64,000 nucleotides of DNA from Myotis daubentonii (Eukaryota; Chordata; Mammalia; Chiroptera; Vespertilionidae), in contig NC_081844.1 of the NCBI RefSeq assembly GCF_963259705.1, positions 50,267,501 to 50,331,500 of the forward strand, given 5' to 3'. Positions within the stretch are counted from its first letter, which is position 1. Each line of letters starts with the position of its first letter. Under the pieces are notes generated by a model. That model did no database searches and was not told the DNA's origin. It saw only the letters and a list, made by a program, of their open reading frames with translations. Below, one piece after another: positions 22,255 to 35,036 of the stretch. A program made the translations under genes and the position numbers.

Positions 22255-24060
22255 TTCCATTTTCTTGGCTTAACACTAAAATAAAAACAAAACCAAAATT
22301 GTTCACTTTTTTCCATTGTAATTCCCTCACGCATGTCATAGCTTCTCTGGCCGCCTTCTCTTGCCTGGTAGCTTCTCCAAGAATAGGGTATGTTTATTGT
22401 CCTCTCATTGGCTCCTCAAAGATGGCCCACCTGAAACTGTGTCTGCCTCAGACATCAATGGCTGAAGCCAACTGACACAACTGAGTCTTATTCCACATGT
22501 TCTTTATGTTACATTTCACTCTCTTGACCATCCTATCCTCCTGGAATCTTCTTTTCCTTTGACATCACTAACTCTACACTATAGGCTTTTCTCTTTCCTT
22601 ACTGGCTGTTCCTCAATTTTCTCCCCCAGGATCAGATATCTCCATCAACCTCTTAGGTGTTTTTCTCCCTATGATCCTGTTATATAATTGGGTCAGAGAT
22701 GGCACCTGTGTAGTAGCCTAAAATCGTCCCCATATTCTTTACTCCTTCACAGACAGCACCAAACTCAAATTCTCACACATCTAATTGCTTTAAATGTAGT
22801 CCAAACAAATATATGTTTAGACTGCCTACTTCCATACCCAGAGAAAGACAAACCCTGTAGCCATCAAGACTCCAATCTACTGCTGCCCTTTGAGCTCTCT
22901 GAGCCAAATCGACCCACCTTGCTGACCTAGACTCCTAAGCCTCCTCTCTATTTTCCCCTTCTCCTCCCTGAGCTCCCTTGTCCTATCCCCCTTCTGGGTG
23001 GTAGCCCCACACTGTAGTCTCTGGAAGGTCTTTTGCTGGGAGAGGCTTTCCCTGTCATGCAACCCCATCCAAGACCACCTAAATAAAGCTGTGTGTTATT
23101 GCCTTTTGTGGTCTTGTCCCTTCTTTGATTGACCTGAATTGCCCAGATTTACTGGAGATTTCATTCTTAATCTTCTCCTTTTTTCCCCATTCTTAATTTA
23201 TAATCATACCCTCTGCCATCAATTACATGCTGGTATGCTCCTAACCCTAAATCTCGATCTAAAGTACAGATCTCCTCCCATTTCCTTGGAAATGTGTTTC
23301 TCAGCTAGTGGACTGGATCGTAGTCACTGTCATGATCTGTATCCCACAAGCCCCAATCTTAGAATTGTACCCAGCATTTCCCGCTCTCACTCTCAGATTC
23401 AATTGGGTACAGCTTCTCATTCATTTCACTCCTTAAATACCTCTCAATTGTGTTCTTTCACACCCATCAAGCTCTACTTATTTCTCTACTAAATGACCTC
23501 TCTACCACTAGCTGCTTTCACAGCAATCCAGTCATATCCTTCCCCAGCTTATATCATCTAGTTGCTCTCCAGATCCTTCAAGTGCAATTCAATGTCCCTT
23601 TTCACCAATATTTTCAGTATCATCCTCTGCCACTTCCCACACATTTCAGTCACACTGAACTATGTGCACTTCTCTGGATGTTACACTCTCTCTCATGTTC
23701 AAGCCGTTTTCTCACTTCTTACTTGCCCACCCCCTCCATCTGCTGGTTTAACTCTCACCAATTCCTCAAAATTTAGCTCAAGTATCTTCTTAACTATGAA
23801 ACCCTCTTTTATATCTTGCCATCTCCTCAAAACCCCCATAAGCTGAGTTTGTCTTATTTTTATTCCTACAGCACTCTAAGAATATTTCTAACACATCATC
23901 TATCACACTATATTGCGATTTATTATTTATTTACGGAGTCCTACAACTACACTGTAGTCCCTGGAAGGCAGTGACTGCTATTTTCACCCTTTAAAATGTA
24001 AAGCCTAGAACAATGTTGGGCATATAATAAGATACTGAAAAAGTGTTGTTGAAGGATTTA
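22255..24060 (+). repeat. L2-like tract with an embedded unassigned segment
   Basis: About 23560-24060 fits the L2 3' end (tagctcaagtatcttctt...actgtagtccctggaaggcagtgact...gcctagaacaatgttgggcatataata). The part at about 22700-23130, with AATAAA at 23082-23087 followed by a GT-rich stretch, looks LTR-like but I cannot place it. The rest is pyrimidine-rich and unassigned. Confidence 0.45.
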
Positions 24061-24538
24061 AAAACAAGAAATAAAGTAGGATTACATAAATTATGATCAT
24101 CACAAGTCAAGACTAGTTGTTCATCTCAAACATTTAAAAAATGTCTTTGGCATTTTAGCTATGGTGGACTATTGCTATTTTTATATATACTGGTATACAT
24201 GTATACATTTTATACACATATAGGCTTACTACTGTATTTTTCTTGATGATTCTTCTTATATTTTTGGATTTTCTTATGTGTTGATTTTGCTTTCCCCATT
24301 AGGTTTAAGCTCAAATAATGGACCATACTACCTTTGAAAATGTAAATATCTAGTAAAGAAAATGTCTCTACCTGATGAATAATATACTTTTAAAGCTGAA
24401 TTACCTGTGAGAATAATAAGAGTAAGAACATGGAAACAGATGCACTTTTGAAGAGCATATTATTCAACTATCTCAACTTTTGATTCTGGGCTTATGCTTT
24501 GAACAGTTCTCTAAATATTCTTTTTAAAGACTATTCAA

Positions 24539-24730
24539 GCCCTAACTAGTTTGGCTCAGTGGATAGAACGTCGGCCTGCAGACTGAAGGGTCCCAGGTTC
24601 GATTCCAGTCAAGGGCATGTACCTACTGGGGATGTGCCCGAGGCAGCTGATTGATGTTTCTCATCGATGTTTCTAACTCTCTATCCCTCTCCCTTCATCT
24701 CTGTAAAAATCAATAAAATATATTTTAAAA
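24539..24730 (+). repeat. Ves SINE with 13-bp target duplication
   Basis: aaagactattcaa at 24526-24538 and 24731-24743. Head gccctaactagtttggctcagtgg, box B ggttcgattcc, ending caataaaatatatttt. Slightly shortened before the cagctgatt part. Confidence 0.94.
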
Positions 24731-24743
24731 AAAGACTATTCAA

Positions 24744-25521
24744 AACAACATACCAAAACAAAAATAAATAAACTTTCTCTTTCATTTCCACTTAAGAGCT
24801 ATAATTAGATTTACAACTAGATTTTTAAAAAATTAACCATGAAAAATTAGCTAGGATATAAAATTTTATTTAAAAAATACACCCACAATATTGGGGCTAT
24901 CCTTCCCAACAATACTACTTTTTGTTAGGAGTTTTGATCCACAAAAGAAAATATACAGCCTAAATGTGGATTTACATGATAGAATGTTATTTTTCCAAAG
25001 GAACCCATGTTCTCTTTTTCTATATATTTTGTGCTGAAATTTTAAAAATAATATAACCAGCTAAAGAATGATTTGTTGATCTGTAAGATACACAACTTTT
25101 AAAGGAAGGAACCAAATATTATATAGTTACAGCTGTATTTAAAAGAATGTGCTAGTATTAATTGAAAACAAGAGTATTTCTTTCTTCTTCTTTTTCCAAA
25201 TATGAAGGGGAGACAAACAATTCTATGACTATTAAATTTTTCTGAAGATTGAAAAAGGTTATATTCCACACATATGCCTAAAATGCATGCTTGTTAATGG
25301 CATAAAGTCATGGATATTCATTGCTCAAAGGAGGCTCCAGATCTGCTAGTGAAAGCATTTCATTTTTAGCCCAAGAAAGTGAAATCTAAAAACATCAGGT
25401 TCTTGACTAAAGCCACACTATTAACTTGCAATAATACCTGGCTGCAATTCAGAGGTTCTGACAAGTGTCCCTTATACAAATATGTATATGACTGTATAAC
25501 TATATATATAATCACAAATAT
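24744..25521. other. Unassigned AT-rich sequence
   Basis: No gene or repeat recognised. Confidence 0.5.
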
Positions 25522-25570
25522 ATATAATATAATATAATATAATATAATATAATATAATATAATATAATAT
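25522..25570. repeat. (TAATA)n pentanucleotide repeat
   Basis: About ten aatat units, directly before a Helitron 5' end. Confidence 0.9.
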
Positions 25571-25574
25571 ATAA

Positions 25575-26008
25575 TCCTATATAATAAAGATTAATATGAA
25601 AACTGACCTAACAGTGGAATGACTGGTCGCTATGACACACTGACTACCAGGGGGCAGATGCTCAACGCAGGAGCTGCTCCCTGGTGGTCAGTGAGCTCCC
25701 ATAAGGGGAGCACTGCTCAGCCAGAAGCCAGGCTCACTGCTGGTGAGCACTGTGGCGGTGGTGGGAGCCTCTCCTGCTTGTGTGGCAGCACTAAGGAGCA
25801 GTGAGCCAAGTGGTAAGGAGCAGCAAGCAGGTGGGCGGTAAGGAGTGAGGGGTCCTGGACTGCGAGAGGGATGTGTGACTGCCAGGGGGAGCGGGCCTAA
25901 GCTGGCAGGCAGACATCCCCCGAAGGGTTCCAGACTGCGAGAGGGCACAGGCCAGGCTGAGAGAACCTCCCCACACCAGTGCAAGAATTTCATGCACCAA
26001 GCCTCTAG
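25575..26008 (+). mobile_element. Non-autonomous Helitron (434 bp)
   Basis: TCCTATATAATAAAG at 25575, hairpin gtgcaagaatttcatgcac, and CTAG at 26005-26008, flanked by A and T. Interior module gactaccagggggcagatgctcaacgcagg shared with the elements at 5096 and 33160. Also contains two copies of a block with gactgcgagagg (25860 and 25932). Confidence 0.92.
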
Positions 26009-27543
26009 TATATAATAAAATATGTGTGTGTGTCACATATTTGTGTATATATTTTTGACATGGAAAACTTACTTTAAAAAAAGAACTGCACATTCTCTCT
26101 GGAAATCAGTCACTCTTTTATATTTAATGATGCAATCATTAGTGCATCAAAAGGAAAGATAAAGTTTTGCTTAAGCATCACAGTGCTTATTAGAAGAAAG
26201 CAATGAAATGTTTATAGTGCTTCCTGAGGACCTCAAAACTATCATTGAATTACCTGGGAAAATGACTTTATGCATGCAAATAATTAGGGTTTGCTTTATC
26301 TTTTTTAAAAAATAGCTTTTGTTCCTTAAAAATATTGTATTTACTTCACAATTATAAGTTAGTTCATTGTTTTAAGCTTTATATATTGATTATATGACAA
26401 AGTATTACTAATCCAAAGATATCAATGAAACAATGAGCATCATAAAATATTTTTGATAACATGCAGAAATGGCTCTTTCTACATCTTTTAAGAATTAAGG
26501 ATTTAGCTTTACCATGATAGGAACAGCGGATAAGGAAATGTTACTCTTAATGAATATAAAAAGATTACCACAGGAAAAAATACATCAAATATAATCATAC
26601 TATTTTCTCTACTTTATTTACCCCTACTATCCTGTAACTAATAAGATCATATATCATTTGGGATTATAACAAAACACTTAGTAATCATCCTCCACAAATG
26701 GTAGCTGTTATTAAAATGCAGCAATAACTTTGAAAAAAACAACAGACATGTTATGTTCCTCAGAGAAATGTTATCCAGGCATTGTCTGGAGAATGTTTTA
26801 TTATTCAATAATTTGTCTTAGGAGTCCCCAGTGATTTTAACTTTCACCTTTATAGATAAGCTGCCTTTCATAACTGATATAAAACCATGCTACAGGGAAA
26901 CAGCCAGTTTAATTTTGTAACACACATAAAATCCAATTTAATTTCCCAAATGAGCATTTTATAATTACAGAATAAGAAAAACACTGGAGAGGTGGACATT
27001 ACTATTTCTGTTTCCGGGTAGCATGCTTCCTGCTTGAATGTTACTCCATAAAACAGGAGCAAGGGATTATGTTCTACGAAGAATGATGATGCTCAGTCTT
27101 GAGTCCTTCCTGGAAAATTGGAAGATGAAAAAATATATATCTTCATATCTTCCTCTTTTTGTAGCATACTGTTGGAATTTTTAAATTGACAATTTCTTCT
27201 TCCCCCAAGAGGATGCTTAATAATAATTTGTTTACTCTTTGTAAATCGAATGTAGTTAAAGAAGAAATTCTGACTCCTCTTTTGAGACTTGCATGTGTAT
27301 GTGATGAGAAGGAAAATGGTGGGTTAATCAAACTCTTCATCTCAATGACACGTAAAAACAGTTACTTCAACCTAAAGGTTCATATCATTAAAAGTACAAG
27401 AAAATTTGTGGAAAAGAAAAAATAAAAGTTATCTTTATTTTTAATATACAAAAGCTTACAGCATAGACAAGTTTTTTAGAAAGTAGTCACAATGGGGTTC
27501 CTTTGAAAGTTGTTTTTAAGCTAATGTGTATTTAAAATGGGTA
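26009..27543. other. Unique AT-rich intergenic sequence
   Basis: No gene or repeat recognised. The small open frames have no recognisable domains. Confidence 0.5.
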
Positions 27544-28078
27544 TCTATATATATAAAAAGCCATCAACCAGATGCTGTAACAACTGGAATGCTGTAATGA
27601 CTGGAATGACTGGTCGCTATGATGCCTACTGCAGCCAGCAAACCAGCCTGATCTGGGGTTGGGGCCGGCTGGCCAACCTCCCTCAGCCACTCCCCCCACA
27701 GCTGGCCCTGTCCCTGATTGTCCCCTGTACCCCAATAGGGGGTGGGGCCAACCAGCCAACCTCCTGTAGCCCCTCCCCCAGGCAGGCCCTGCCCCATGGG
27801 CCCCCACCACCCTGATCGGCCCACAGTCCCTCCCCCCAGCCAGCTCCATCCCCAATCGCCCCCCACACACACACCAATCAGGGGTGGGGCTGGCTGGCCA
27901 ACCTCCCAAGGCCCCTCACCCAGCCACTGACCCTTAATGGCCCCCCCAATCGGGGGTGGGGCCCAGCGGCCAACCTCCGGCTGTCTCCTCCTCTGGACAG
28001 GTCCAGCCTCAATCCGCCTGATTGGGGCTGGGCCTGCCGGACCCCTCCGGTGCATGAATTCGTGCACTGGGCCTCTAG
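27544..28078 (+). mobile_element. Non-autonomous Helitron (535 bp)
   Basis: TCTATATATATAAAAAGCC at 27544, hairpin ggtgcatgaattcgtgcac, and CTAG at 28075-28078, flanked by A and T. The interior is built of repeated ggggtggggc..ggctggccaacctcc blocks of about 80 bp. Related to the 22080 element. Confidence 0.92.
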
Positions 28079-28642
28079 TGTATTATAACTGTGCAAGGAA
28101 GGAATGGAAGGATGGAAAGTTATGTGTCAATGTGTAGTACATTAACTGTTCAGATGTTGGAGTTAAGAAAGTCTAAGAACCAAGCTTTGTTTTCTCACTG
28201 ATCACCCTTAACACTTCCATCCCTCCCCTCCCTCCCCCACTGCAGAATCCCCTGCTCAGGCTGCCTACTGTGTTAACATTTGGGGGGAAATATACTAGTA
28301 TTCCAGAAACAAAAAGGAAATGAATGGAACTGGGTTGACTTGAAGTATTTAAAAGCTATCTGATACAACAACCTATACAGATCACCTGAGTATGCTAAAA
28401 TTCACCAAAAAAAGAACAGAAGAATTTTTGCCTGCTTTCTGGGTAACAAAGTTTGCTGCCCCCAGAAATTAGGTTTACAAGTCTCATTGCTCCCAAAGGA
28501 TACAGGCCTCTCCAGTTCACAGTGTCAATCCACATGGATGCACTCATCAGCAGACACACAATGCTGTGACTGTCACTAATTGTTTTCCGTTTTAAAGTAT
28601 ACAATAAATACATCCTTTCTCGGGCAGGCTGTAGTCAAAGAC

Positions 28643-28739
<97 letters not shown>

Positions 28740-29199
28740 ACCTCATGACTAAAAATAAGGCAAACCTGCACAATACAAATTTGAAACATTGGGGATGGAA
28801 ATCACATTGAGGAGAAACAGGAGGCCAAGTTTTATTTTCTTCTTTGTCTTTTTAAATTTATGGCAACACCTTTTACCCCTTCGTTGTCTTTTGGTCACTG
28901 AGTACAATCTGGAAAAGTGTGGGTTCCAGGTCACTCTCACTCACCAGCTCCAGGCTTGCCCACACCCACACTGCTACTCCTGGGGACTGGGGGTTATTCC
29001 TTGTCCAATTCTGCGTGGCGCAGCACCCTGACTCCTTTGTGTGGGATACTCATTCAGGTCAGCCTCCCTACCTAGACTTTTCCCTTCCTCATTCCACAAA
29101 GGTGCAAGATAGAGCAACGTTCTGTTTTGGTCTTATTTTCATTTTTCCAAACAAAAAGAAAACCTGGGGCCTTGCAGCTTTTGCTCGGGGAGCCTAAGC
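28079..29199. repeat. Unassigned sequence with a long (CT)n(CA)n microsatellite
   Basis: The compound repeat is at 28645-28741 ((CT)~18, then (CA)~30 with single interruptions). The flanks are unassigned; no gene is supported. Confidence 0.7.
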
Positions 29200-30250
29200 T
29201 CTTAGAGACGCCACCGCACCCCCAGATCAGCTCAAGACTCTCCCGAGTTCACTTCACCGGCCTGGGTCAGAACGGGCAGAAATCTTCCTGCTCAGCAAGT
29301 TAACTTGTCCTCGGCGGGGAACCAGAGGCCAGGGTAACGGGGTGCCAGCAGCTTCTCCTGGGGGCGCGGGGGGGGGGACCCAAACAGCAAGGTAGGGGGT
29401 GGGATGCCCCGCCCTGGCTTCGGGAGAGGCCGGCGTGGAGCAGGCGCCCTGGAGCAGGGTCTTGGGGGTCGCCGGAACCGTCACGTGTTCCCGAGGCACC
29501 TCTAATATCCCCCCCCCCCCCCCGCCGCGCTCCCCACTCCTTCCTCCCCACCGCCACCTCCAGGTCTCCTCCAGCTGCCGCCGCGCCCGCGCTCAGGAGC
29601 CACCGCGGTCTGCTGAGTTCCCGGGAGGCGAGGCGCCCACAGCGGCCGGGGCACCCCGAGGTACGGCTTCAGCCTCTCCCGCTGCCCCTTCCGCGGAGGT
29701 GGCCTGCGGGGAAGGGCGAGTCCCGCGGGGCTCCGGGAGCCGCACCCGATCCCGGGTCCTAGGGCGACGTCTGGGCTCCTTAGAAGGCGGGGTGGGGAAG
29801 CCCCAGGCGGCGGAGCAGGAACAGTCGGGATTTGGGTGGCGGAGCAGGTGCTTGCTGGGCGGGAAAGGCGAGCGGGGGCAGGACGGGGCAGCATTCTTTC
29901 GTGCGGGGCAGGTACTCACCCGCGTGGGAAAGGCACGAGCCAGACCTCGGAGGAGCGCGCGTGGGATCCGTGCGGGAGCCGAGGCGGGAAGGAGTAGGGG
30001 CGGGGGCATCGGGGAGGACAAAGCTCTCGCCCTCGGCGCGGCGAGCCGGGTGCCGCCGCTGCCCCACTAGCGTCCGTGGTGGGAACGGTGTCCCCGGCCG
30101 GTGTTCAGCCCGAGCCGCCATCCACCCCGCCCCGCTCGGGGCGTCCGGCCGCCGCGCCTCCCGAAGCTGGCCCGCCACCCGGAGGCAGCTGCGCCCCCAG
30201 GTTTGCGCTCCGGTTTGCCAGGGGGCCTCCTAGGACAAATGCCATCAATA
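29200..30250 (+). promoter_or_regulatory. NPY5R: CpG-rich block, probable NPY5R promoter/first exon
   Basis: Dense in CpG by eye, about 6 kb upstream of the NPY5R coding exon and 11-12 kb from the NPY1R block; this is the spacing I remember for the human locus. Plus-strand donor-like sites include CCCGAG/GTACGG at 29660/29661 and GGGCAG/GTACTC near 29910. A poly-C run at 29509-29523 and GCC repeats are present. The many open frames here are a by-product of GC richness. The transcription start and exon ends are not determined. Confidence 0.6.
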
Positions 30251-30558
30251 ACATCCATCCATACACCTCGGATGACAGACACAGAGCATTTTTATCCCCA
30301 AATGTACCGACCTTTAGCTTATCATGGAATGAAACGGACCCATTCATCATGTTGGAGCGAAGCCAGGAGACTTTGCCTGAGGCCAGGGAGATAGCCTGGA
30401 GCACTCTTAAGCAGGATGGTGCAGCCCGAGTGCATTTTAAATGTTAGGTTTCTCAAGGGAAGAGAAACTCTGCTGTTGGAACAGAGGGGAGAGGGTGGCG
30501 CGTGCCTGCCTGTTTGTCAGTGGAGCAGCAAGCAGAGCCGAATTTATCCTTCCAATTC

Positions 30559-30615
<57 letters not shown>

Positions 30616-31480
30616 CAGATTCTGGCTTTAAAAATAAAGCGTGGGGAGATTTGAGAACCTGGAATCTCGCCATTGTTTCAGGATCACAGCAAAATAAGCC
30701 AGAGCCGATATTTTATCATTGTTAGAGGGGACATTTACATTTACTTTATCTTTTTGTGTGAATGGCACCCTTTGTGAGAAGAAAGATGTGCATTTTCATT
30801 AGGCAGGAAATGATCCTAATAAGCATTATTTAAATGTACAAGCTAAGCCTCTTAATATCCTTTGAGCTCCCTGCAGTTCCTCCTATTATTCTTTCTGAGA
30901 ACTATCTACTTAACATACTTAAAGTCTACTCAGAAGATTTCATTTGTCTTGTTGACAGCTATAGGTCAAATTTTTTATTAAAAATTACAATAAGTCTTTC
31001 CAAAGACACTGCTTTTTAAAAATTGCCACAATTTGATAAAGAATTTATTTTTTTCACGTTTTACTCAGATGATTCAGGTTTGATGTTCAGCCTGGTAATT
31101 CAGGTGGTGGGAGATAAAATTAGATGTAAAAGAGAAGAACAGCATCTCTTTATTTACACATTATTTAGCCACCATAGTGATTTCCCACAGTCAATATCAG
31201 ATTTCTTTTCAAATAACATTTCATTTTGAAAACATTTTCTCTTTGGTTATATTTCACATTTTCTCTAGGAATCTATCTTTTATTTTGCATAAAATATTTA
31301 TGTTGTATAAAACTCTACTACATTCATTCTAACACTTGTTGAAACCGGAGAATTATCCTACAGACTGGCATTTCCATTATAAGTTTGCTTATTGCACTTT
31401 TCAGGAAAAAGGAAGCGAAGTGGTAAGTTTAACGGAAGAAATTCTTTGTGCTTTCTTTTCTTTCATTTTAAAGTGGTTGT
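30251..31480. other. NPY5R leader region with poly-T tract
   Basis: Mostly unique sequence downstream of the CpG-rich block. A T51 run (30563-30613) has no SINE or L1 body on either side that I recognise. The possible microexon at 31405 is listed separately. Confidence 0.5.
31401..31430 (+). other. Possible 18-nt non-coding microexon
   Basis: A good acceptor (TTATTGCACTTTTCAG/G, exon from 31405) is followed 18 nt later by a consensus donor GTG/GTAAGT (exon to 31422). It lies between the NPY5R CpG-rich block and the coding exon on the same strand, so it could be a leader exon. It may be a chance pair; nothing else supports it. Confidence 0.2.
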
Positions 31481-32330
31481 GTGGTAGGCAGTTAGACAGA
31501 CATGCGGAGGAAAAGGACCAGAGGTCAGGTACAGAAAGTCACCGGGGCGGAAAGCCCCTGGTGCATAGCAACTGGGAAAACAGGGACCTCCTCCTCAGGG
31601 CAACCTTTCCTCCCCTAGATGATGGCTGGTCCATCTGTCCCTCTCCAGACATTCCTCCCCTGGCTTGTTGCTAGTCATTCAGTTTAGGACCCCCCCCCCC
31701 CTTCGTCGTGGGGGTGAACAAGGGGGCCAGAGAATAGGCCTTAAGTACTAAGCCCCCAGGACAATGAGGTTCTGACTCACATCAAATACATCTAGGCCTC
31801 AGTTGTGTTTCAGCTCCAGGCCCAGAAAAGCAGCAAAACCAGACAAGTGACCCAAGGGCTGACCTCAGAAGCAGGTGCATTGATTAATGACCCCTTGCCC
31901 TGGCACCTACCAGTCAGTGGAGAGTGATCCTGAAAAAACACACCTAGAAAGCTAATGAATATTCTATTGAGACCCTCCCCTGGGACCTCCCCTAAAATCT
32001 CCACCTTTAAAAGCCATTAGGACAGAGGACCCAGCACTCCCACTCCAGGGTGTGTAGGCCCTCACCTTTCCCCCTCCTCTTCCCTTATACCGTTACCCTT
32101 CTCTCTCCCAAAGCTCCAAGGGGCCCTCTTTTGCCTCTGGAACTTGTGTCCTGAGCCCTTTTCTTCTACAGCTCACTTCTTCTACCTCTGTGACTTTTTA
32201 AAGGAATGTTCTCTTATAGTTTGAGTCTTGGCTCTGAATTCTTTCCTAGCCAGAACTCAAGTACCCAGATTGCTGAACCCAGGTCAGATCTGACCCCACC
32301 CATCTTACACCTGGTGCCATTCTTATTGCC
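31480..32330 (+). mobile_element. LTR-like segment, class uncertain
   Basis: Pyrimidine-rich and GC-elevated, with ctttaaaag (about 32005) followed by long polypyrimidine runs and ending near catcttaca. This resembles a class I LTR, but I find no target duplication and no AATAAA. It could be another kind of repeat. Confidence 0.35.
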
Positions 32331-33159
32331 AACAGTTCCTCTACCTTAGATTTTCAATATTCCTAATGCTTAGAATACCCCCTGGCTGTAATGAGGCACT
32401 TTTAAAGAAACTGCTTAGCATCCCCTCATTTGCAATATCCATTACTTAGTTGTGAGAAGTCCTTCATTGGAGCAAAAATCCACAGAATGCTCATTTAGTG
32501 CAGGGCATATCAGGTATTTTATGTGTGTATGTTTGTGGGTAGGAGGAGTGGGGTTAAAGAAAGAGCAGGAGAAGATTGTTTACATATCATACCAAAACAA
32601 ATTGAGTTAATGAATGTTGGGAGCGATAGAAACGTAAGAAAAAATGATAATTAATCTATAGGTAAGTATCCATTATATTTGGGAACAGTGCAAGTGGCCA
32701 TGCTGTAGTGAAAACAGTAGGTCACTGGCAGTTAGGAGAGTGTCACTCACTCACTCATTCATTCATTCATTCATTCATTCACCAATCATCTATTTAGGGC
32801 CCTTTATATCTCAGACACTTGCAATCTGCAATTACTCATTGTGTAAACTTTAATTAATCCCTCATCGAATATTCCTCAAATAGTACCTTGTATTAGTTGT
32901 TTTTTTTATTAGTTGTTCAATTAATGCTAGTTGAATGATTAAAGAAAGAAACAACTAACCTTTCTTACCTATTCATTAACGAAAGGGACCTCCTCTTTAA
33001 ATTATATATAGATTAGTGTCTTTTAGGGAGGGAAAAAAGTGTTGTTATCCTCAGTTTTTCCTATGTTCATTAAATCCTCAGGATGGCATTTCCTTCTTCT
33101 GCTTACTAAAAAAAAGCTGTAATTTTATAATTTAATGAATTCAATATTTTATGTGAATA
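32331..33159. other. Unassigned sequence with (TCAT)n
   Basis: Tetranucleotide repeat (TCAC)n(TCAT)n at about 32742-32782, followed by an L2-like ancient fragment. No gene. Confidence 0.5.
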
Positions 33160-33406
33160 CTAGAGGCCCAGTGCATGGGATTCATGCACTGGTGGGGGGC
33201 GTGACCTGCAGGGATCGCTTGCTGTGGGAGCACCACTCATTCCGGTCAGCTGAGCGGAACTCCCACTGTGTGGGCGCACTGACCACCAGGGGGAAGCTCT
33301 TGTGTTGAGCATCTGCCCCCTGGTGGTCAGTGTGTGTCATAGCGACTGGTCGACCAGTTGTTCTGATTGTTCCACTGTTGGGTTGCTGGGCTTTTATTAT
33401 ATAGGA
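33160..33406 (-). mobile_element. Non-autonomous Helitron (247 bp) with internal palindrome
   Basis: Minus strand: TCCTATATAATAAAAGCCC (33406) to hairpin agtgcatgaatcccatgcact and CTAG (33160), flanked by A and T. Contains 17-bp inverted arms cactgaccaccaggggg (33277-33293) and their complement (33316-33332). Confidence 0.92.
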
Positions 33407-33644
33407 TATTTAAAATAGAAAAGGTTTAGGGACAAACTATACAATCTGATGTACTTCTTTTTCATTTAAATAAAAACATGTTGTAAATATGTTTTGCTAA
33501 TTTTGTTTTATGTTGCTTATGTGATAGCCTTTATCAATCAAGATATCTAATTTAAAATTTTAAAGTGTTAAACTATCACATTTGTCCATGTAGGTATCTT
33601 CTCATTTCATTTTGGGATCATCTGAAAACTTGACTAATTTCAGT

Positions 33645-33646
<2 letters not shown>

Positions 33647-33695
<49 letters not shown>

Positions 33696-33703
33696 TAAGT
33701 TTG

Positions 33704-33755
<52 letters not shown>

Positions 33756-33770
33756 CATGCATACACACGT

Positions 33771-33800
<30 letters not shown>
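33647..33800. repeat. Composite (TA)n-(AT)n-(CA)n microsatellite
   Basis: Two AT tracts (33647-33693, 33711-33753) around a 17-bp unique spacer, then (CA)n at about 33771-33800. Each AT tract is self-complementary. Confidence 0.93.
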
Positions 33801-33805
<5 letters not shown>

Positions 33806-34786
33806 CATACTCTAACCTGAATTTGCCCATATTGCCAGGATGATTCATTTCTGATATTTTAAAGCTGGGGAAATGAAACTATTCTGAAATTATTAGTAAC
33901 AAATATTTACTTAGCACCCTCTATTAAGCATCATTACTATCCAGGTCGCTGCAGGGAGGCCGTAGTCTAGTAATGTGATGAATAAGATGATTCAGTAGGC
34001 CTTACGAGCCACTTTTATGCCAGTTACACTTTCTCACTTGAGGTAATATCAATGTAAATTACTGACTAGGATCTAAGAATAAATGAGTAAGATCCTGGGT
34101 TTTTGAATTAATTTATCTTTAAAGGGATGTAATTAGCTACCAGAGAGTAATTCAGTCAACATAGAATTGGTTGTTGATGTGAAAAACTTAGTTTCAATCT
34201 TTCTCATAGCACAATGGTGCCTATTTGAAACTTGCTGTATGTAAAACTAAAGTTAAAGTTATTTATAATGAATGTATGTACACAATAGGATTTCCTGTTT
34301 GGAAATGTATTGGACCAAGACCTATAAGTTGAAGATAATAGTGCTTACTGTTAATTTAAATATCTATGTATCTTTATAATTTTAAGTATAATTACCCAAC
34401 TTAGATCTGGCAATAAGTAGATAAATGTATATTGCTTTCTGAAACACATATATATCAAGGTCTCTATAACAATGTATATTCTTCAGAATGAACTATTGCT
34501 GTCTTGGGCGGGAAATTTTTATTAAATAAGAGTGCTTACTTTTTTAAAGTGGAGGAGGAGTTCCTTTTAATTTTATAGCTATATTATATACAGTTTTGTG
34601 CTTCATCAGGAATACTGTCAAATCTAGTATACAACAGTAAATAAGTAATACCATTGTGATATTAATAATATAATAGTTTCCTTTCAAATAAAAAAAACTT
34701 ATGAGGTATTATGTTAGTATAACTGCTACATTTGACTTTAATATATAATATTTTCCTTAAACAATATGAACTTATTGAATCTCTTT
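33801..34786. other. Unique AT-rich sequence
   Basis: No gene or repeat recognised; part of the presumed NPY5R leader intron. Confidence 0.5.
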
Positions 34787-34800
34787 AAAGATAAAATCTA

Positions 34801-34969
34801 GCCCTGACTGGTTTGGCTCAGTGGATAGAGCATGGGTCTGTGGACTGAAGGGTCCCAGGTTTGATTCCAGTCAAGGGCATGTACCGTGGTTGTGGGCACA
34901 GAGTGTGCAGGAGGCAGCTGATCGATGTTTCTAACTCTCTATCCTTCTCCCCTCCTCTCTGTAAAAAAT

Positions 34970-35028
<59 letters not shown>

Positions 35029-35036
35029 TTTTAAAA
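34801..35036 (+). repeat. Ves SINE with (AT)n(T)n tail
   Basis: The 14-bp duplication aaagataaaatcta is at 34787-34800 and 35037-35050. Head gccctgactggtttggctcagtgg. The tail expanded to (AT)n (about 34973-35020), then T12. Confidence 0.94.

Noticed and set aside
28645..28741. Tandem direct repeats as a CRISPR array
   Set aside because: Plain dinucleotide microsatellites in a mammalian genome, with no spacers; the same applies to the other short tandem repeats.
29254..30447. Long open frames in the CpG-rich block (up to 223 codons)
   Set aside because: Same effect of GC richness at a promoter; none is conserved-looking, and the NPY5R coding sequence lies elsewhere.
33643..33848. Tyr-Ile repeat open frames
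   Set aside because: Translations of (AT)n and (CA)n microsatellites.
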